Source: an uncultured Latescibacterota bacterium | Lineage (GTDB): Bacteria; Latescibacterota; UBA2968 | Assembly (NCBI GenBank): GCA_951812755.1 | Contig: OX638329.1 | Coordinates: 4,596,522-4,660,521 of the forward strand | Direction: 5' to 3' | Length of the DNA: 64,000 nucleotides | Part shown: piece after piece, positions 8,010 through 16,812 of the stretch | Numbering within the stretch: the first letter of the stretch is position 1 | How the letters are laid out: each line of letters starts with the position of its first letter | The notes under the pieces: model-generated | What the model was told of the DNA's origin: nothing | Databases searched by the model: none | The model's input: the letters and a program-made list of their open reading frames with translations, nothing else | Program-made: the position numbers and the translations under genes

Positions 8010-9620
8010 ATGACCCAAACCATTGATGGAGAACGCGCCCTGGCATGGGGTGCTGTAGAAGCGGGCGTCGGCGTTGTAACCGGGTATCCCGGTTCACCCG
8101 GCACAAACACATTTAACGCCATGGCCGAAATGGCCAAAGACCACGGACACCACGCCGAATGGTGTATCAATGAACGCATTGCCCTGGATATGGCTGCCGG
8201 TGCATCACAAGGCGGCAAGCGCGCGCTCGTATGTCTCAAAAGCGTGGGCATGAACGTCGCGCTCGATACCCTGATGGTGCTCAACATGACCGGTGTACAC
8301 GCCGGACTCGTCATCGTCATGGGAGATGATCCCGGCGCCTGGGGATCGCAAAACGAACAAGATACACGCACCCTTGGCCCCCTGGCCGAACTTCCAATGC
8401 TTGAACCCGCCACGCCAGAAGAAGGCCGCGACATGATAAAATGGTCTTTTGAATACTCAGAAAGCCTGCAATCCATCGTGATCTTGCGCCTGACCAGAAG
8501 TTACAGCGTCAGCACGCAGGCCCTCTCAGACTTCCGTCCCGCAGCACAACACCCCACCCGCGAACCCGACCGCGAGCCAATGAGCTGGATATCGGCACTT
8601 CGCACAACCGAAGGCAACCACACAGAATTACACGAAAAAATCGAGCGTGCCACCGCACAATTTAGCGACCTGCCCTTCAATAGCATAGATGGAGATGGAA
8701 AGAAAGGCATCATCGCTTGCGGCATGGTACATACCAAACTCCTCGATGCACTTGAAGGGGCAGACACATCTGACCTCTCCATCCTCAAACTCAGTGCCCT
8801 GTATCCCCTACCTCAAAAACTCATCGCAGACTTTCTCGCAAAGTGTAGCGAAGTACTCGTCGTTGAAGAAGTCGATCCCTATATTGAAGACGCCATCAAA
8901 GCCATTGGTTACGACGCAGGTTTTACCCCGTCAATCCTGGGCAAACGCACGGGACATCTCACCAGCGTGGGGGAACTCTTCCGCTGGCACATACAAAAAG
9001 CCCTCGATAGCTATCTCCCGGGTTTCTCGCCAACCACGCGCTACACCGAAGAAAATTGGGAAAGTGAAAAACCCTTTCGCAAAAACCACTGCGCCGGCTG
9101 CCCCTTCACAGAAATCCTTACTGCACTGCGCGAAGAAGCCAATGCCCTCGGTCAAAATCCCTTTATATCTGCCGATCCGGGATGCGTGGTAATGGCCGCT
9201 CCCATGCTCGACACCAAACTTTCGATGGGATCCGCTATTGGCGTGGCCTGTGGCCTGAGCAAAACGGATATTGCGGAACGCACCATTGCGATATGTGGCG
9301 ACTCCGCCTTTTATCACGGCGGTATCAATGCCCTCGTCCATGCGCGCGCCACAGGTGCGACGCCCATTGTTATGGTACTCGACAATGGTGGTTCGCTCAC
9401 CACTGGCGGACAAACCACACCGGATCAGGGCGTTCAAATAAATGGCGAAGCCGGACCGCAAGTCACCATGCGCGACCTCGCCCTTGCCTGCGGAGCGTCA
9501 CGAGTCCGCGAAGTCCATGAACAAGATACCGACGATCAGATGCGCGCCGTCTTTCGAGACGCCCTGCAAGACCCCACCCTCAACCTCGTCATTGTGCGAA
9601 AGCCTTGCCAGGAAGTGTAA
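8010..9620 (+). CDS. Indolepyruvate:ferredoxin oxidoreductase alpha subunit-like (IorA-type) protein without ferredoxin domain
   Basis: 536-residue thiamine-diphosphate enzyme related to IorA, which with IorB oxidises aryl pyruvates to acyl-CoA. The N-terminal pyrimidine-binding half has TGYPGSPGTNTF and the INERIALDMAAGAS glutamate. The C-terminal half has the TPP motif GDSAFYHGGINALVHARATG...VLDN. HCAGCPFTEIL matches the CxGCP region of IorA. Archaeal and bacterial IorA usually end in two [4Fe-4S] ferredoxin motifs. This protein stops at IVRKPCQEV, so that domain is absent, and no iorB gene adjoins it. The frame extends upstream to 7902, but ATG 8010 has CAGGAG at 7997-8002 and begins where homology begins. 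Confidence 0.75.
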   Translation: MTQTIDGERALAWGAVEAGVGVVTGYPGSPGTNTFNAMAEMAKDHGHHAEWCINERIALDMAAGASQGGKRALVCLKSVGMNVALDTLMVLNMTGVHAGLVIVMGDDPGAWGSQNEQDTRTLGPLAELPMLEPATPEEGRDMIKWSFEYSESLQSIVILRLTRSYSVSTQALSDFRPAAQHPTREPDREPMSWISALRTTEGNHTELHEKIERATAQFSDLPFNSIDGDGKKGIIACGMVHTKLLDALEGADTSDLSILKLSALYPLPQKLIADFLAKCSEVLVVEEVDPYIEDAIKAIGYDAGFTPSILGKRTGHLTSVGELFRWHIQKALDSYLPGFSPTTRYTEENWESEKPFRKNHCAGCPFTEILTALREEANALGQNPFISADPGCVVMAAPMLDTKLSMGSAIGVACGLSKTDIAERTIAICGDSAFYHGGINALVHARATGATPIVMVLDNGGSLTTGGQTTPDQGVQINGEAGPQVTMRDLALACGASRVREVHEQDTDDQMRAVFRDALQDPTLNLVIVRKPCQEV

Positions 9621-9644
9621 TTAAATCGCTATTGACACCAACTC

Positions 9645-9686
9645 AAACGCCCCTGTTTCATTGGCAGAAACAGGGGCGTTTTGTTT
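9645..9686 (+). terminator. Strong intrinsic terminator between convergent genes
   Basis: A 15-bp perfect stem (9645-9659 with 9667-9681) and 7-base loop are followed by TTGTTT. It lies between the convergent stops at 9620 and 9726. The minus-strand tail is less T-rich, so it mainly serves the IorA-like gene. Confidence 0.85.
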
Positions 9687-9725
9687 GTACTATTTAATGG
9701 TTCAGGCTGAAGAAAGGCTTTGTAT

Positions 9726-10523
9726 CTAAAAATTCAGAAGTTTAGCGGCCGTGCGGTATTTAATATCTTCAAGCATCTCTTCATCAACGGGCAGGATGGC
9801 GAGTTTGACGAGAGCTGGGCCAGCATAGGAAAAGGGCAAATGCGTGCCAAAAAGAATATGATTCGCACCGCCTTCTTCAATCAAATATCCCAGATCCTTC
9901 ATCGCATTGGTACTTTTGTGCAGACCATAGTGAATTTCGGCCAGCGAGAGATCAAAATACCAGTTCAAATCGCGCAGATCCTCTCGCATCCAGAGTGGTG
10001 ACCGCGCAAGCGGACGGGCATTGGGAATGATAATCGCTGCACTGGGCACAGCCGCGATCAGATTGGCGAGCTGTGTCAGGTCGAGACTCTGCCCCGGATC
10101 CATCCAGTGATGCTGCCGAACATCTTCGAGTCTATGTGGTATAAAAACCGGAAGATTGCACTGAGCGCATGCTTGAACGACACTTCGGATTTCAGCACCA
10201 TCGGTCTGGTAATTGTGATATTGCGGAAAAAGGCGAATTCCCCTCATACCGAAGTCGATACAAGACGTCAGGTCATCTTCCCAATGCGGCGACAGGGGAT
10301 TAATTGTACCAACTGGAATAAGGCGATCGCCATGCGGTTCAACATCGCGGGCGAGCCGTTCATTCGCCGATTGCGGATGCCTGTGAAATGCGGCTTCGAT
10401 ATAAGAGACAACCGCCTTATCAATACCCGAGCGGTCAAGGCGTGTGATGAGCGCATCGGGTGTATTGTCGCGCAGGGAGCGAAAAGGCCAAGTGCCGAGC
10501 CAGGCATTTACGTCAATGAGCAT
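9726..10523 (-). CDS. Amidohydrolase-fold (amidohydrolase_2) protein with degenerate metal site
   Basis: 265-residue TIM-barrel protein of the amidohydrolase_2 group. The family normally begins with an HxH metal motif. Here the same place reads IDVNAWLGTWPF, so both His are replaced. The usual GxDxP aspartate after the last strand reads LFGTHLPF. His residues remain at VFIPHR. The fold is supported by the overall layout and by the neighbouring true amidohydrolase, but metal-dependent hydrolysis by the usual mechanism is doubtful. It is a likely operon partner of the 10624-11448 gene upstream, perhaps as a paralogue with an altered role. Confidence 0.6.
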   Translation of the reverse strand: MLIDVNAWLGTWPFRSLRDNTPDALITRLDRSGIDKAVVSYIEAAFHRHPQSANERLARDVEPHGDRLIPVGTINPLSPHWEDDLTSCIDFGMRGIRLFPQYHNYQTDGAEIRSVVQACAQCNLPVFIPHRLEDVRQHHWMDPGQSLDLTQLANLIAAVPSAAIIIPNARPLARSPLWMREDLRDLNWYFDLSLAEIHYGLHKSTNAMKDLGYLIEEGGANHILFGTHLPFSYAGPALVKLAILPVDEEMLEDIKYRTAAKLLNF

Positions 10524-10574
10524 TTGATTGTGTTCTTTTCGGTTGAAGTGCAGAGTAAAATGTAATTCCTAATG

Positions 10575-10598
10575 AACTGGTCTGGACCGCGACCAGTT
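10575..10598. repeat. 8-bp inverted repeat in intergenic spacer
   Basis: AACTGGTC at 10575-10582 pairs with GACCAGTT at 10591-10598 around an 8-base loop. There is no T run on either side, so it is not a clear terminator. A processing hairpin or operator is possible. Confidence 0.35.
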
Positions 10599-10608
10599 GT
10601 ACACCATC

Positions 10609-10645
10609 TCTAATTCTTAATTCCTAATTCCTAATTCTTAATTCC
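10609..10645. repeat. TTAATTC-type tandem AT repeat, copy 3
   Basis: Four imperfect copies of a TAATTCY word. The block overlaps the 3' end of the 10624-11448 gene, so the last residues of that protein (ELRIRN) are encoded by the repeat. Confidence 0.55.
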
Positions 10646-11448
10646 GTAGGCGCAGCCCCCTGTTGTGCGAGAATGCGCTCGGCATTGGTCCAAAAAATGT
10701 GTTCGCGTTCATCTTCGCTGAGATCTGCATCGAGAACTTTGCCCACCGAGCCAGCCATCGTACCATCGGTGCCAAAAAGCACGCGCTCAACGCCGAGTTC
10801 TGAAACCGCGTATTCGACCTGTCCATCGTCCAGATTGCTACCCGACACATCGATATAAACATTGGGGGACGCCTGGCGCATTTCGCGCACCGTGTGTTCC
10901 CAATCGCCTCCACCTCCGATATGGGCATGAATGAGAATCGCATCGGGATATTTTTCACTGGCTTCGGTAAAATGAATACCGTGTGAAATGAGCGGCTGAC
11001 TTGCGCGGTGTTCGGGAACGGGGTATCCAGCGTGCTGAAGAATGGGCACGCGGCGTTCGCTCGCCAATTCGAGAATAGGATGTAAGACCGGATCGTTGAT
11101 GCGGTACTGATTGTAGAGCTTAATACCAATCATGCCCGCGTCAAGACAGCGCTCGGCTTCTTCTATGGCGTCTTGAAAATGACCGGGAATAACAAAGCAC
11201 CAACCGCGAATGCGTTTGGGATGGCGCGCCATCGCGCTCAAAATAGTATCGTTGTGAGGGGGCACTTCCTCAACAGGTGCCAGAATACCCTGCTGAATAA
11301 TGGAAGAACACCAGTATTCGGTAATACCGAGCATGTCGCCCGAAGCGACGAGTTGATCAGCGGACTGCTCCCACCCATCCATAAGCCAGACATGGCAATG
11401 CATGTCAATTTTGGGGCAGCGAATGCCAGATTCGATATCTAAGGTCAT
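10624..11448 (-). CDS. Amidohydrolase family protein (amidohydrolase_2)
   Basis: 274-residue metal-dependent hydrolase, probably acting on a lactone, carboxylic acid or amide in the cytoplasm. It has IDMHCHVW with the HxH metal pair near residue 16, LIHAHIGG with another His pair, and LFGTDG with the catalytic Asp. The frame runs upstream to 11526, but homology begins at ATG 11448 (MTLDIES). The C-terminal tail (TELRIRN) comes from an AT-rich repeat and lies beyond the natural domain end. It probably shares a transcript with the degenerate paralogue at 9726-10523. Confidence 0.75.
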   Translation of the reverse strand: MTLDIESGIRCPKIDMHCHVWLMDGWEQSADQLVASGDMLGITEYWCSSIIQQGILAPVEEVPPHNDTILSAMARHPKRIRGWCFVIPGHFQDAIEEAERCLDAGMIGIKLYNQYRINDPVLHPILELASERRVPILQHAGYPVPEHRASQPLISHGIHFTEASEKYPDAILIHAHIGGGGDWEHTVREMRQASPNVYIDVSGSNLDDGQVEYAVSELGVERVLFGTDGTMAGSVGKVLDADLSEDEREHIFWTNAERILAQQGAAPTELRIRN

Positions 11449-11540
11449 GGTTAGCTTTACCAGTTGTTGTAGATTTGTGACGGGCAATTTACTCCGTCTC
11501 GGATAATTGGTCAAGACAACAAACAACGCGCGCTATATCA

Positions 11541-12764
11541 CTAAAAATAGTGCGCCCAAACCTTCTTCACCGCCGCGATCGTTTGATCAATATCCTCGTC
11601 GGTATAGCGTTCATTCACGGGAAGGCGCAAGCAAGTGGCTTGCAGGGTATCGACATTGGGACAGTCGTCGGGATTGTACGTGGTATTTTGCCAGAATGTA
11701 GGAATATCGTCCGTTAAAGGATAGTACTTGCGTTTTTGAATAACTTCCGTGCGGAGGATATTTTTTACTGCAGACATACTGGTATTGATGGAAACGCCCT
11801 CGGCGCGAAAAACATCGACGAGTTCATCCCGCGTTGGCGTGCTACCCGTATAGCGAATGGCAAGCGGCCACCACGAAGGATGGACGTTATCAGCTATCTT
11901 CGGAAAATCCAGATGGGGTAGATCGCCGAGTTCGGCATAGTATCGCCGAACAATCTGGTCGCGGCGGGCAACGAGGTACTCGAGCTTGTGGAGTTGAGCA
12001 ATAGCGACAGCAGCTTGCAAGCAGGTCGGGCGCAAATTAGTGCCAAAGAACGGAATGGGTTGCACACCGCGTTCGAGTTTCTGACCCCGCAAATAGGTTT
12101 TGTCGCGGAAAAGGCGGGCGATTTCAGCGGTCTCATCGTCATTAGTCGTGACAAAACCGCCATCGCCAGTGGAAATTTGCTTGGATTCATTCATGGAAAA
12201 TCCTGCAGCGTGCCCAATAGCCCCAACAAATCGACCGCGATAAGTCGCGCCGTGTGCCTGCGCGCAATCTTCGAGAATTTTGACCCCTGTCTCCTCGCTA
12301 ATATCCAGAAACGCATCCATCTCACACGGCATACCGGCCATGTGGACGGTAATAATAACTCTGGTCTTATCGGTAATTTTCTCGCGTACCTTTTGCGGAT
12401 CGAGCAAGCGGGTTGACAAATCAATATCAGAAAAAATCGGGATGGCGTGCAGCGCGAGTATGGCCGCAGTCGTGCCAAAATCCGTCATAGGCGTGGTAAT
12501 AACCTCATCGCCTTCAGATACACCCAGCGCGGCAAGAGCCGTTTGCAGTGCAACCGTGCCAGATGTCACCATAATCGCGTGTTTGACCCCAAATGCGCGA
12601 CACACTTCGGCTTCAAAATCCGCGACTTTCCCACCCGGTCCCATCAGTTTACCCGAATCGAGCACCTCGAGCAACAATTCGCGCTCTTCATCGGTATATT
12701 TATTCGGTTGATTGTACGGAACGGTTTTGGCCTTTGCGCCACCGTTAATGGCGAGTTCATCCAT
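11541..12764 (-). CDS. DegT/DnrJ/EryC1/StrS family PLP-dependent aminotransferase
   Basis: 407-residue fold-type I aminotransferase; the family transfers an amino group to keto-sugars. VTSGTVALQTAL binds the cofactor phosphate, LEDCAQAHGA (Asp about 166) holds the pyridine nitrogen, and FSMNESKQISTGDGG carries the Schiff-base Lys at about 195. ATG 12764 is chosen because AGGAG lies upstream and homology begins there. The frame itself continues to 12848. The start overlaps the stop of the NTF2-like gene by 8 bases, indicating translational coupling. No other nucleotide-sugar genes are adjacent, so a catabolic aminosugar role is also possible. Confidence 0.85.
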   Translation of the reverse strand: MDELAINGGAKAKTVPYNQPNKYTDEERELLLEVLDSGKLMGPGGKVADFEAEVCRAFGVKHAIMVTSGTVALQTALAALGVSEGDEVITTPMTDFGTTAAILALHAIPIFSDIDLSTRLLDPQKVREKITDKTRVIITVHMAGMPCEMDAFLDISEETGVKILEDCAQAHGATYRGRFVGAIGHAAGFSMNESKQISTGDGGFVTTNDDETAEIARLFRDKTYLRGQKLERGVQPIPFFGTNLRPTCLQAAVAIAQLHKLEYLVARRDQIVRRYYAELGDLPHLDFPKIADNVHPSWWPLAIRYTGSTPTRDELVDVFRAEGVSINTSMSAVKNILRTEVIQKRKYYPLTDDIPTFWQNTTYNPDDCPNVDTLQATCLRLPVNERYTDEDIDQTIAAVKKVWAHYF

Positions 12765-13158
12765 CGTGCATATCTCCTGATTCAGGTACGCCGAGAGAAG
12801 CGTGGATCTGGACAAATTTCCACTGCTCTTTTTCTTTTTCGAGAACACCCGTCAAGCGCATAGCCAATTGTTCGCGCTGGCCCTGCCACTTGAGAGTCCA
12901 GGTTTGACGTGTGTAAAACCATGCAACTGCCTCGCGCTCTTGAACATCGAGATAATCGCATGTAATGGTAAAATCCTCTGTACTATCCACATGGTGCCGA
13001 TAGTACTCAGGTATATTTTTCTCACCCTGGATATATTCGTTTTCATCTGTGCCTATTTTGACGTAATAGGGCGCGCGGGACATAAGACCGATCAATCGCC
13101 GGGCGTCTCCCAAAGTAAGCGCGTCAAAATAGGCCTGTACTGTTTTACGTGCGTCCAT
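12757..13158 (-). CDS. NTF2-like/SnoaL-like small protein
   Basis: 133 residues. The N-terminal helix pattern VQAYFDALTLGDARRLIGLMS and the end (LTGVLEKEKEQWKFVQIHASLG) are typical of the cone-shaped NTF2/SnoaL fold, in particular the nuclear-transport-factor-2-like 'ketosteroid isomerase' group. These proteins bind or isomerise small ligands; no catalytic residue can be assigned here. It lies 3 bases downstream of the sulfatase and overlaps the DegT aminotransferase, so it belongs to the same minus-strand operon. Confidence 0.65.
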   Translation of the reverse strand: MDARKTVQAYFDALTLGDARRLIGLMSRAPYYVKIGTDENEYIQGEKNIPEYYRHHVDSTEDFTITCDYLDVQEREAVAWFYTRQTWTLKWQGQREQLAMRLTGVLEKEKEQWKFVQIHASLGVPESGDMHDG

Positions 13159-13161
13159 ATC

Positions 13162-14499
13162 CTAAAACGTGCCGGGCCAGGGATACGCATTAGACCCCGC
13201 ATTTTCATCAACTGGACCTTCGGGCAAGGTATCTTGCCAGGCGAGCACCCGATCAGCCATTTGCGCGACGCGCTCTGGCATATATTCTGCGCGATTGTTG
13301 AGTTCCATCGGATCTCGTGGAATATTGAAGAGTTCGACGCGGCTGCGGTCGGGATTTAAAAGCAATTTCCAATCGCCTTCGCGGATGGAAAGCATGGGAC
13401 TTTTGTGCAAACAGTGCCCGGCAATATTGAACCGCCATTCCCACATAAGCGGTTTTTTTCTTTCAGTACTGCGACCGCGCAGCGCATCAGTCATATCTTC
13501 CCCATCGAGCATCAAACCATCGATATCGACGCCGGCCAGATTGCAAAAAGTGGGCAAAAAATCGACCGCACACAGCGGCGTATGGTTATCAATGCGCCCG
13601 ACAGAACCACCATTGGGCCAGCGAATAATAAAAGGCGTACGCACACCGCCTTCGTAGAGGCTGCGTTTGCGGCCTCGAAAAGGACCAGAAGAACCGACGC
13701 CGCTGTGCGTGGCATTGCGAATGTGGATATCTTCGGGACCGTTGTCCGCAGAAAAAATCACGATGGTATTATCGCTTAAATTCAATTCATCGAGTTTATC
13801 CATCAGCCGGCCAATATGGCGATCCACATTGGTGACAACCGAGTAGTAAATCCGCAACGCGCCCTTGTGTTTATCTTCCAGACCATTCGCAGTGAATTGC
13901 TTGTAGGGTTCCATCTGTTCTTCAGTCGGATCGAGAATCGCATGGGTATCATTGAGCCATGCCTGAACAAAAAAAGGCTCGTTTTTGTTGCGCTCAATAA
14001 AACCAATGGTTTCATCAATAATCACCTCCGTAGAGCGGCTGCGGCCCTCGCCAGTCTGCAAATCGGTAAAATTGAGCAACGGACCATTGCCCACATTGAT
14101 TTTGCTCTCGTCAATGCCGTAATCATAAGGCGCGGGCGCGCCCGCGCCGCTACCGAGATGCCACTTGCCAAAGTGCCCCACTGCGTACCCGCTTTGTTGC
14201 AACAGACCAGTAACTGTAACCGCATCGGGATCGAGAAAATTGGGCATACCCCGTGCCGCGTTTTGCGCGTGCTGTGCAAAATGCCCGTGTATGCCCCAGT
14301 GCGCTGGAAAACGCCCGGTCATAACAGCGGCGCGGCTTGGGGAGCAAACCCCAGAGCAAACGTAGAACTGAGAAAAAAGAGAACCCTGTGCGGCGAGGCG
14401 ATCCAGATTTGGCGTCCTGGCATGAGCATGTCCATAACAACTCAAATCGCCCCAGCCCCAGTCATCGGCGAATACAAAAACAATATTGGGTCGGCTCAT
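13162..14499 (-). CDS. Type I sulfatase (formylglycine-dependent arylsulfatase family)
   Basis: 445-residue sulfatase that would hydrolyse sulfate esters, often of polysaccharides. The formylglycine motif CSPSR is at about 52-56, followed by AAVMTGRFP. FADDWGWGD supplies the paired metal Asp near residue 12. GKWHLG carries the active-site Lys/His, and FSADNGPE the later metal Asp/Asn. No signal peptide is visible at MSRPNIVF, which is unusual for a carbohydrate sulfatase and suggests a cytoplasmic substrate or a missed start. No maturase gene is near; the CxPxR motif can be matured by a copper-dependent FGE or by a radical-SAM enzyme. Confidence 0.9.
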   Translation of the reverse strand: MSRPNIVFVFADDWGWGDLSCYGHAHARTPNLDRLAAQGSLFSQFYVCSGVCSPSRAAVMTGRFPAHWGIHGHFAQHAQNAARGMPNFLDPDAVTVTGLLQQSGYAVGHFGKWHLGSGAGAPAPYDYGIDESKINVGNGPLLNFTDLQTGEGRSRSTEVIIDETIGFIERNKNEPFFVQAWLNDTHAILDPTEEQMEPYKQFTANGLEDKHKGALRIYYSVVTNVDRHIGRLMDKLDELNLSDNTIVIFSADNGPEDIHIRNATHSGVGSSGPFRGRKRSLYEGGVRTPFIIRWPNGGSVGRIDNHTPLCAVDFLPTFCNLAGVDIDGLMLDGEDMTDALRGRSTERKKPLMWEWRFNIAGHCLHKSPMLSIREGDWKLLLNPDRSRVELFNIPRDPMELNNRAEYMPERVAQMADRVLAWQDTLPEGPVDENAGSNAYPWPGTF

Positions 14500-14511
14500 G
14501 GAGAATTCCTT

Positions 14512-15348
14512 TCACAAAATCAGAAGAACGGCAAGAACAGCGATCCCCACACCGGCAATAGCGGGTCGAGCGAGGCGTTCTTTCCAGTAGAAATGGGCAA
14601 AGAGGTTATCCAGCACAACAACACTACATCCCAATGTCGGAAAAAAAAGCGTACCTGGCAACTTGCTTAATGCGGTCATAATAACGCAAAGTGCCAGAAC
14701 ATTGTAAAAACCAATAAAAACGCCGAGTTTAATCGCAGGCCATTGTGGTCGGTGTCTTTTGAGAATGATGACAACACTGCCCATCAGCGCGGCAGTTCCC
14801 CCGATGAACACCAGGATGTGCAAATAGACGGGATCGAGACCATTGTAGTGAACAGACCGCAAACACGTATGGCTTATGCCTTGGCAGAGACAGACCGCAA
14901 TAAGCAAACCAAATGCTTTTATTCCTTTGACCTGCGCGGTTCTGCCCGGATGAGAAGTCATAAGTGCCAGAGCACCGAGCGCGAGAAGCAGCCCCACAAA
15001 CTGCGTTGGGGCCATGGACTCGCCCCAGAGATAAATGCCCAATATAATAGGTACGACAATGGACATTCGGAAAGCCGTAACCACAGAACCAATGGGTGCG
15101 AGAGTAAGCGCGTGATTCATCAGCAACATGGAACTGATAAAAATCGTACCAGTTCCCAACCCCGTGTAAAGGGCAAGTGCGGGAAATGTCCACGCATCGG
15201 TAACAAAAAGATAAATGGCAATTGCGAGAGATAGGACGAGGTAGTTTACAGAAACAACCACTGGCGCGTAACAGCCGCGTCTTTGTCCGAGCTTGAATAG
15301 CTGGACAAAACCGAAGTCGAGGATAATAGAAAAAAAGAGCCAATGCAT
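14512..15348 (-). CDS. EamA/DMT-superfamily transporter-like membrane protein
   Basis: 278-residue protein with about ten hydrophobic helices in two similar halves, as in drug/metabolite transporters of the EamA type. The segment GSVVTAFRMSIVVPIILGIYLWGE fits the conserved helix with trailing Gly-Glu. The second half ends with WKERLARPAIAGVGIAVLAVL. It sits 12 bases before the sulfatase start, so it may move a product or substrate of that operon. Confidence 0.7.
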   Translation of the reverse strand: MHWLFFSIILDFGFVQLFKLGQRRGCYAPVVVSVNYLVLSLAIAIYLFVTDAWTFPALALYTGLGTGTIFISSMLLMNHALTLAPIGSVVTAFRMSIVVPIILGIYLWGESMAPTQFVGLLLALGALALMTSHPGRTAQVKGIKAFGLLIAVCLCQGISHTCLRSVHYNGLDPVYLHILVFIGGTAALMGSVVIILKRHRPQWPAIKLGVFIGFYNVLALCVIMTALSKLPGTLFFPTLGCSVVVLDNLFAHFYWKERLARPAIAGVGIAVLAVLLIL

Positions 15349-15450
15349 AAAAATGGTTACCGCCTCAGGCTATTCCGTTTAACTCCCGCAAAAGAGCGAG
15401 GTTTTCCTCTATCAGAACATTGGGTCTATCTGCCATATGAATCCCCTCCG

Positions 15451-16800
15451 TTATGCCACGACCTGCTGGAGCAATGCCAGGCAATTCTCGTTGACCATAC
15501 CGCCCGCCTCGGGGTCAACCTGGCAGGCGTGGGTGACTTCGTATCCCCCTTCGGGGTAGGCATCCACGGTAGGGACATACCCGATAGAACCATTGGTATA
15601 GCCCACGAAGAAAGTGTGATCAAATGGCGATTGATTTTTCACAAGCGTGCCGTTTTCGGTAAAAATCTCTGCCGGAGCCGTCACAAAGGCGAGATCACCG
15701 ATTCGCCATGCCTGTAATTCCGCCTCAACGGGATCGAGTGGAACGCCCGTCTCGTAGCTTTTAATCGCTTCTCTCACCCGACTTTGTCTGAGCGCGGCCC
15801 AATGTCGCCGTCCATCGGAGAGATTTCTCGATTCCAACTCCTGGGCAAATTCTCCATCGAGTTGTTTCGCGCTTTTTAAGTCGCCGTACATGTAACGAGG
15901 CAGGCTTATGGTTTTTGAGGCAAGATTCAAGCCTTGAGCCTCGCCAACGCTGATGGTTTCCCACACCCGCACTACTTCGCAGCCCAGTCGAATGCCCAAA
16001 CTATCCGATGGCTTGTGAAGATCTTCGGGCCTTTGATCTGGAATCCGGAATCCCAAAGCCGGGTTGATATTTCCCGCCGCCCCCTGTAGAAAAAGACAAT
16101 ACGCCCCTGTAAGATCTTCCACCACGCGGGCCATCTTTCCGGAAAACCCGGCGGAAATGGCGCGTTGCTGAGACGTCTGTGCAACGGGATGTGTCGCAAA
16201 GTTGACCAGGCAAGCGATAGGATTACCCTCTATATCTTCAATCCGCGCCACGCCGACCTCGCGATCAACAGGCCCATCGTAGTTGTTGCCGAGTATAATT
16301 TGCCCATCAAGGGTCTTCTCCCTGCGGTTGATACCGATATCGGAACTGCCCCAGCCGATACCCATCCGGGCCGGCTTCAAATTTTGCTGTGCCTCCTGTA
16401 CCAGGCCCGCCAGTTTGAATCCGAGATGAATCCGATAGGCATCAACCAATACGGCGCCTTCGGCAGAACTCGGACCAGGCGAAGGAGATCGCCTGCCTGC
16501 GCGATCGACATCAGGCCCGTAATGAGTGTGACTGCATGCCAGGGTAATCCGATTGGCGGAGATTCCCGATGCTGCCTGAATGAGCTTGCGAAACTCGGCG
16601 ACCGTTTCCGCCTTAAACTGAAGGAGATCCAAAGCGATCAATACGGCTTGCTCTCCCGCGCAGGACACAGCCATAGCCGTGGCGTACAACGGGTCGTTTA
16701 TACGCGTCGAAGGTCCCCTTCCCGCAAAACCAACCAGGGGAATGCCCACTGCAGGGGTGATATCAGTGCGAGCGATGCCGATTTCTATTGCATTTGCCAT
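15451..16800 (-). CDS. Neutral/alkaline non-lysosomal ceramidase N-terminal domain-like protein
   Basis: 449 residues. The IARTDITPAVGIPLVGFAGR opening and TLACSHTHYGPD (the His-x-His zinc motif) match the neutral ceramidase N-terminal domain, a zinc amidase. In many environmental bacteria such domains occur alone as putative hydrolases of unknown substrate. The second metal His lies in NFATHPVA. No signal peptide is evident. The 102-base gap to the next gene (15349-15450) holds nothing I can identify. Ceramidase activity itself is not established by these motifs. Confidence 0.75.
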   Translation of the reverse strand: MANAIEIGIARTDITPAVGIPLVGFAGRGPSTRINDPLYATAMAVSCAGEQAVLIALDLLQFKAETVAEFRKLIQAASGISANRITLACSHTHYGPDVDRAGRRSPSPGPSSAEGAVLVDAYRIHLGFKLAGLVQEAQQNLKPARMGIGWGSSDIGINRREKTLDGQIILGNNYDGPVDREVGVARIEDIEGNPIACLVNFATHPVAQTSQQRAISAGFSGKMARVVEDLTGAYCLFLQGAAGNINPALGFRIPDQRPEDLHKPSDSLGIRLGCEVVRVWETISVGEAQGLNLASKTISLPRYMYGDLKSAKQLDGEFAQELESRNLSDGRRHWAALRQSRVREAIKSYETGVPLDPVEAELQAWRIGDLAFVTAPAEIFTENGTLVKNQSPFDHTFFVGYTNGSIGYVPTVDAYPEGGYEVTHACQVDPEAGGMVNENCLALLQQVVA

Positions 16801-16812
16801 ACTCCCTCTCTT

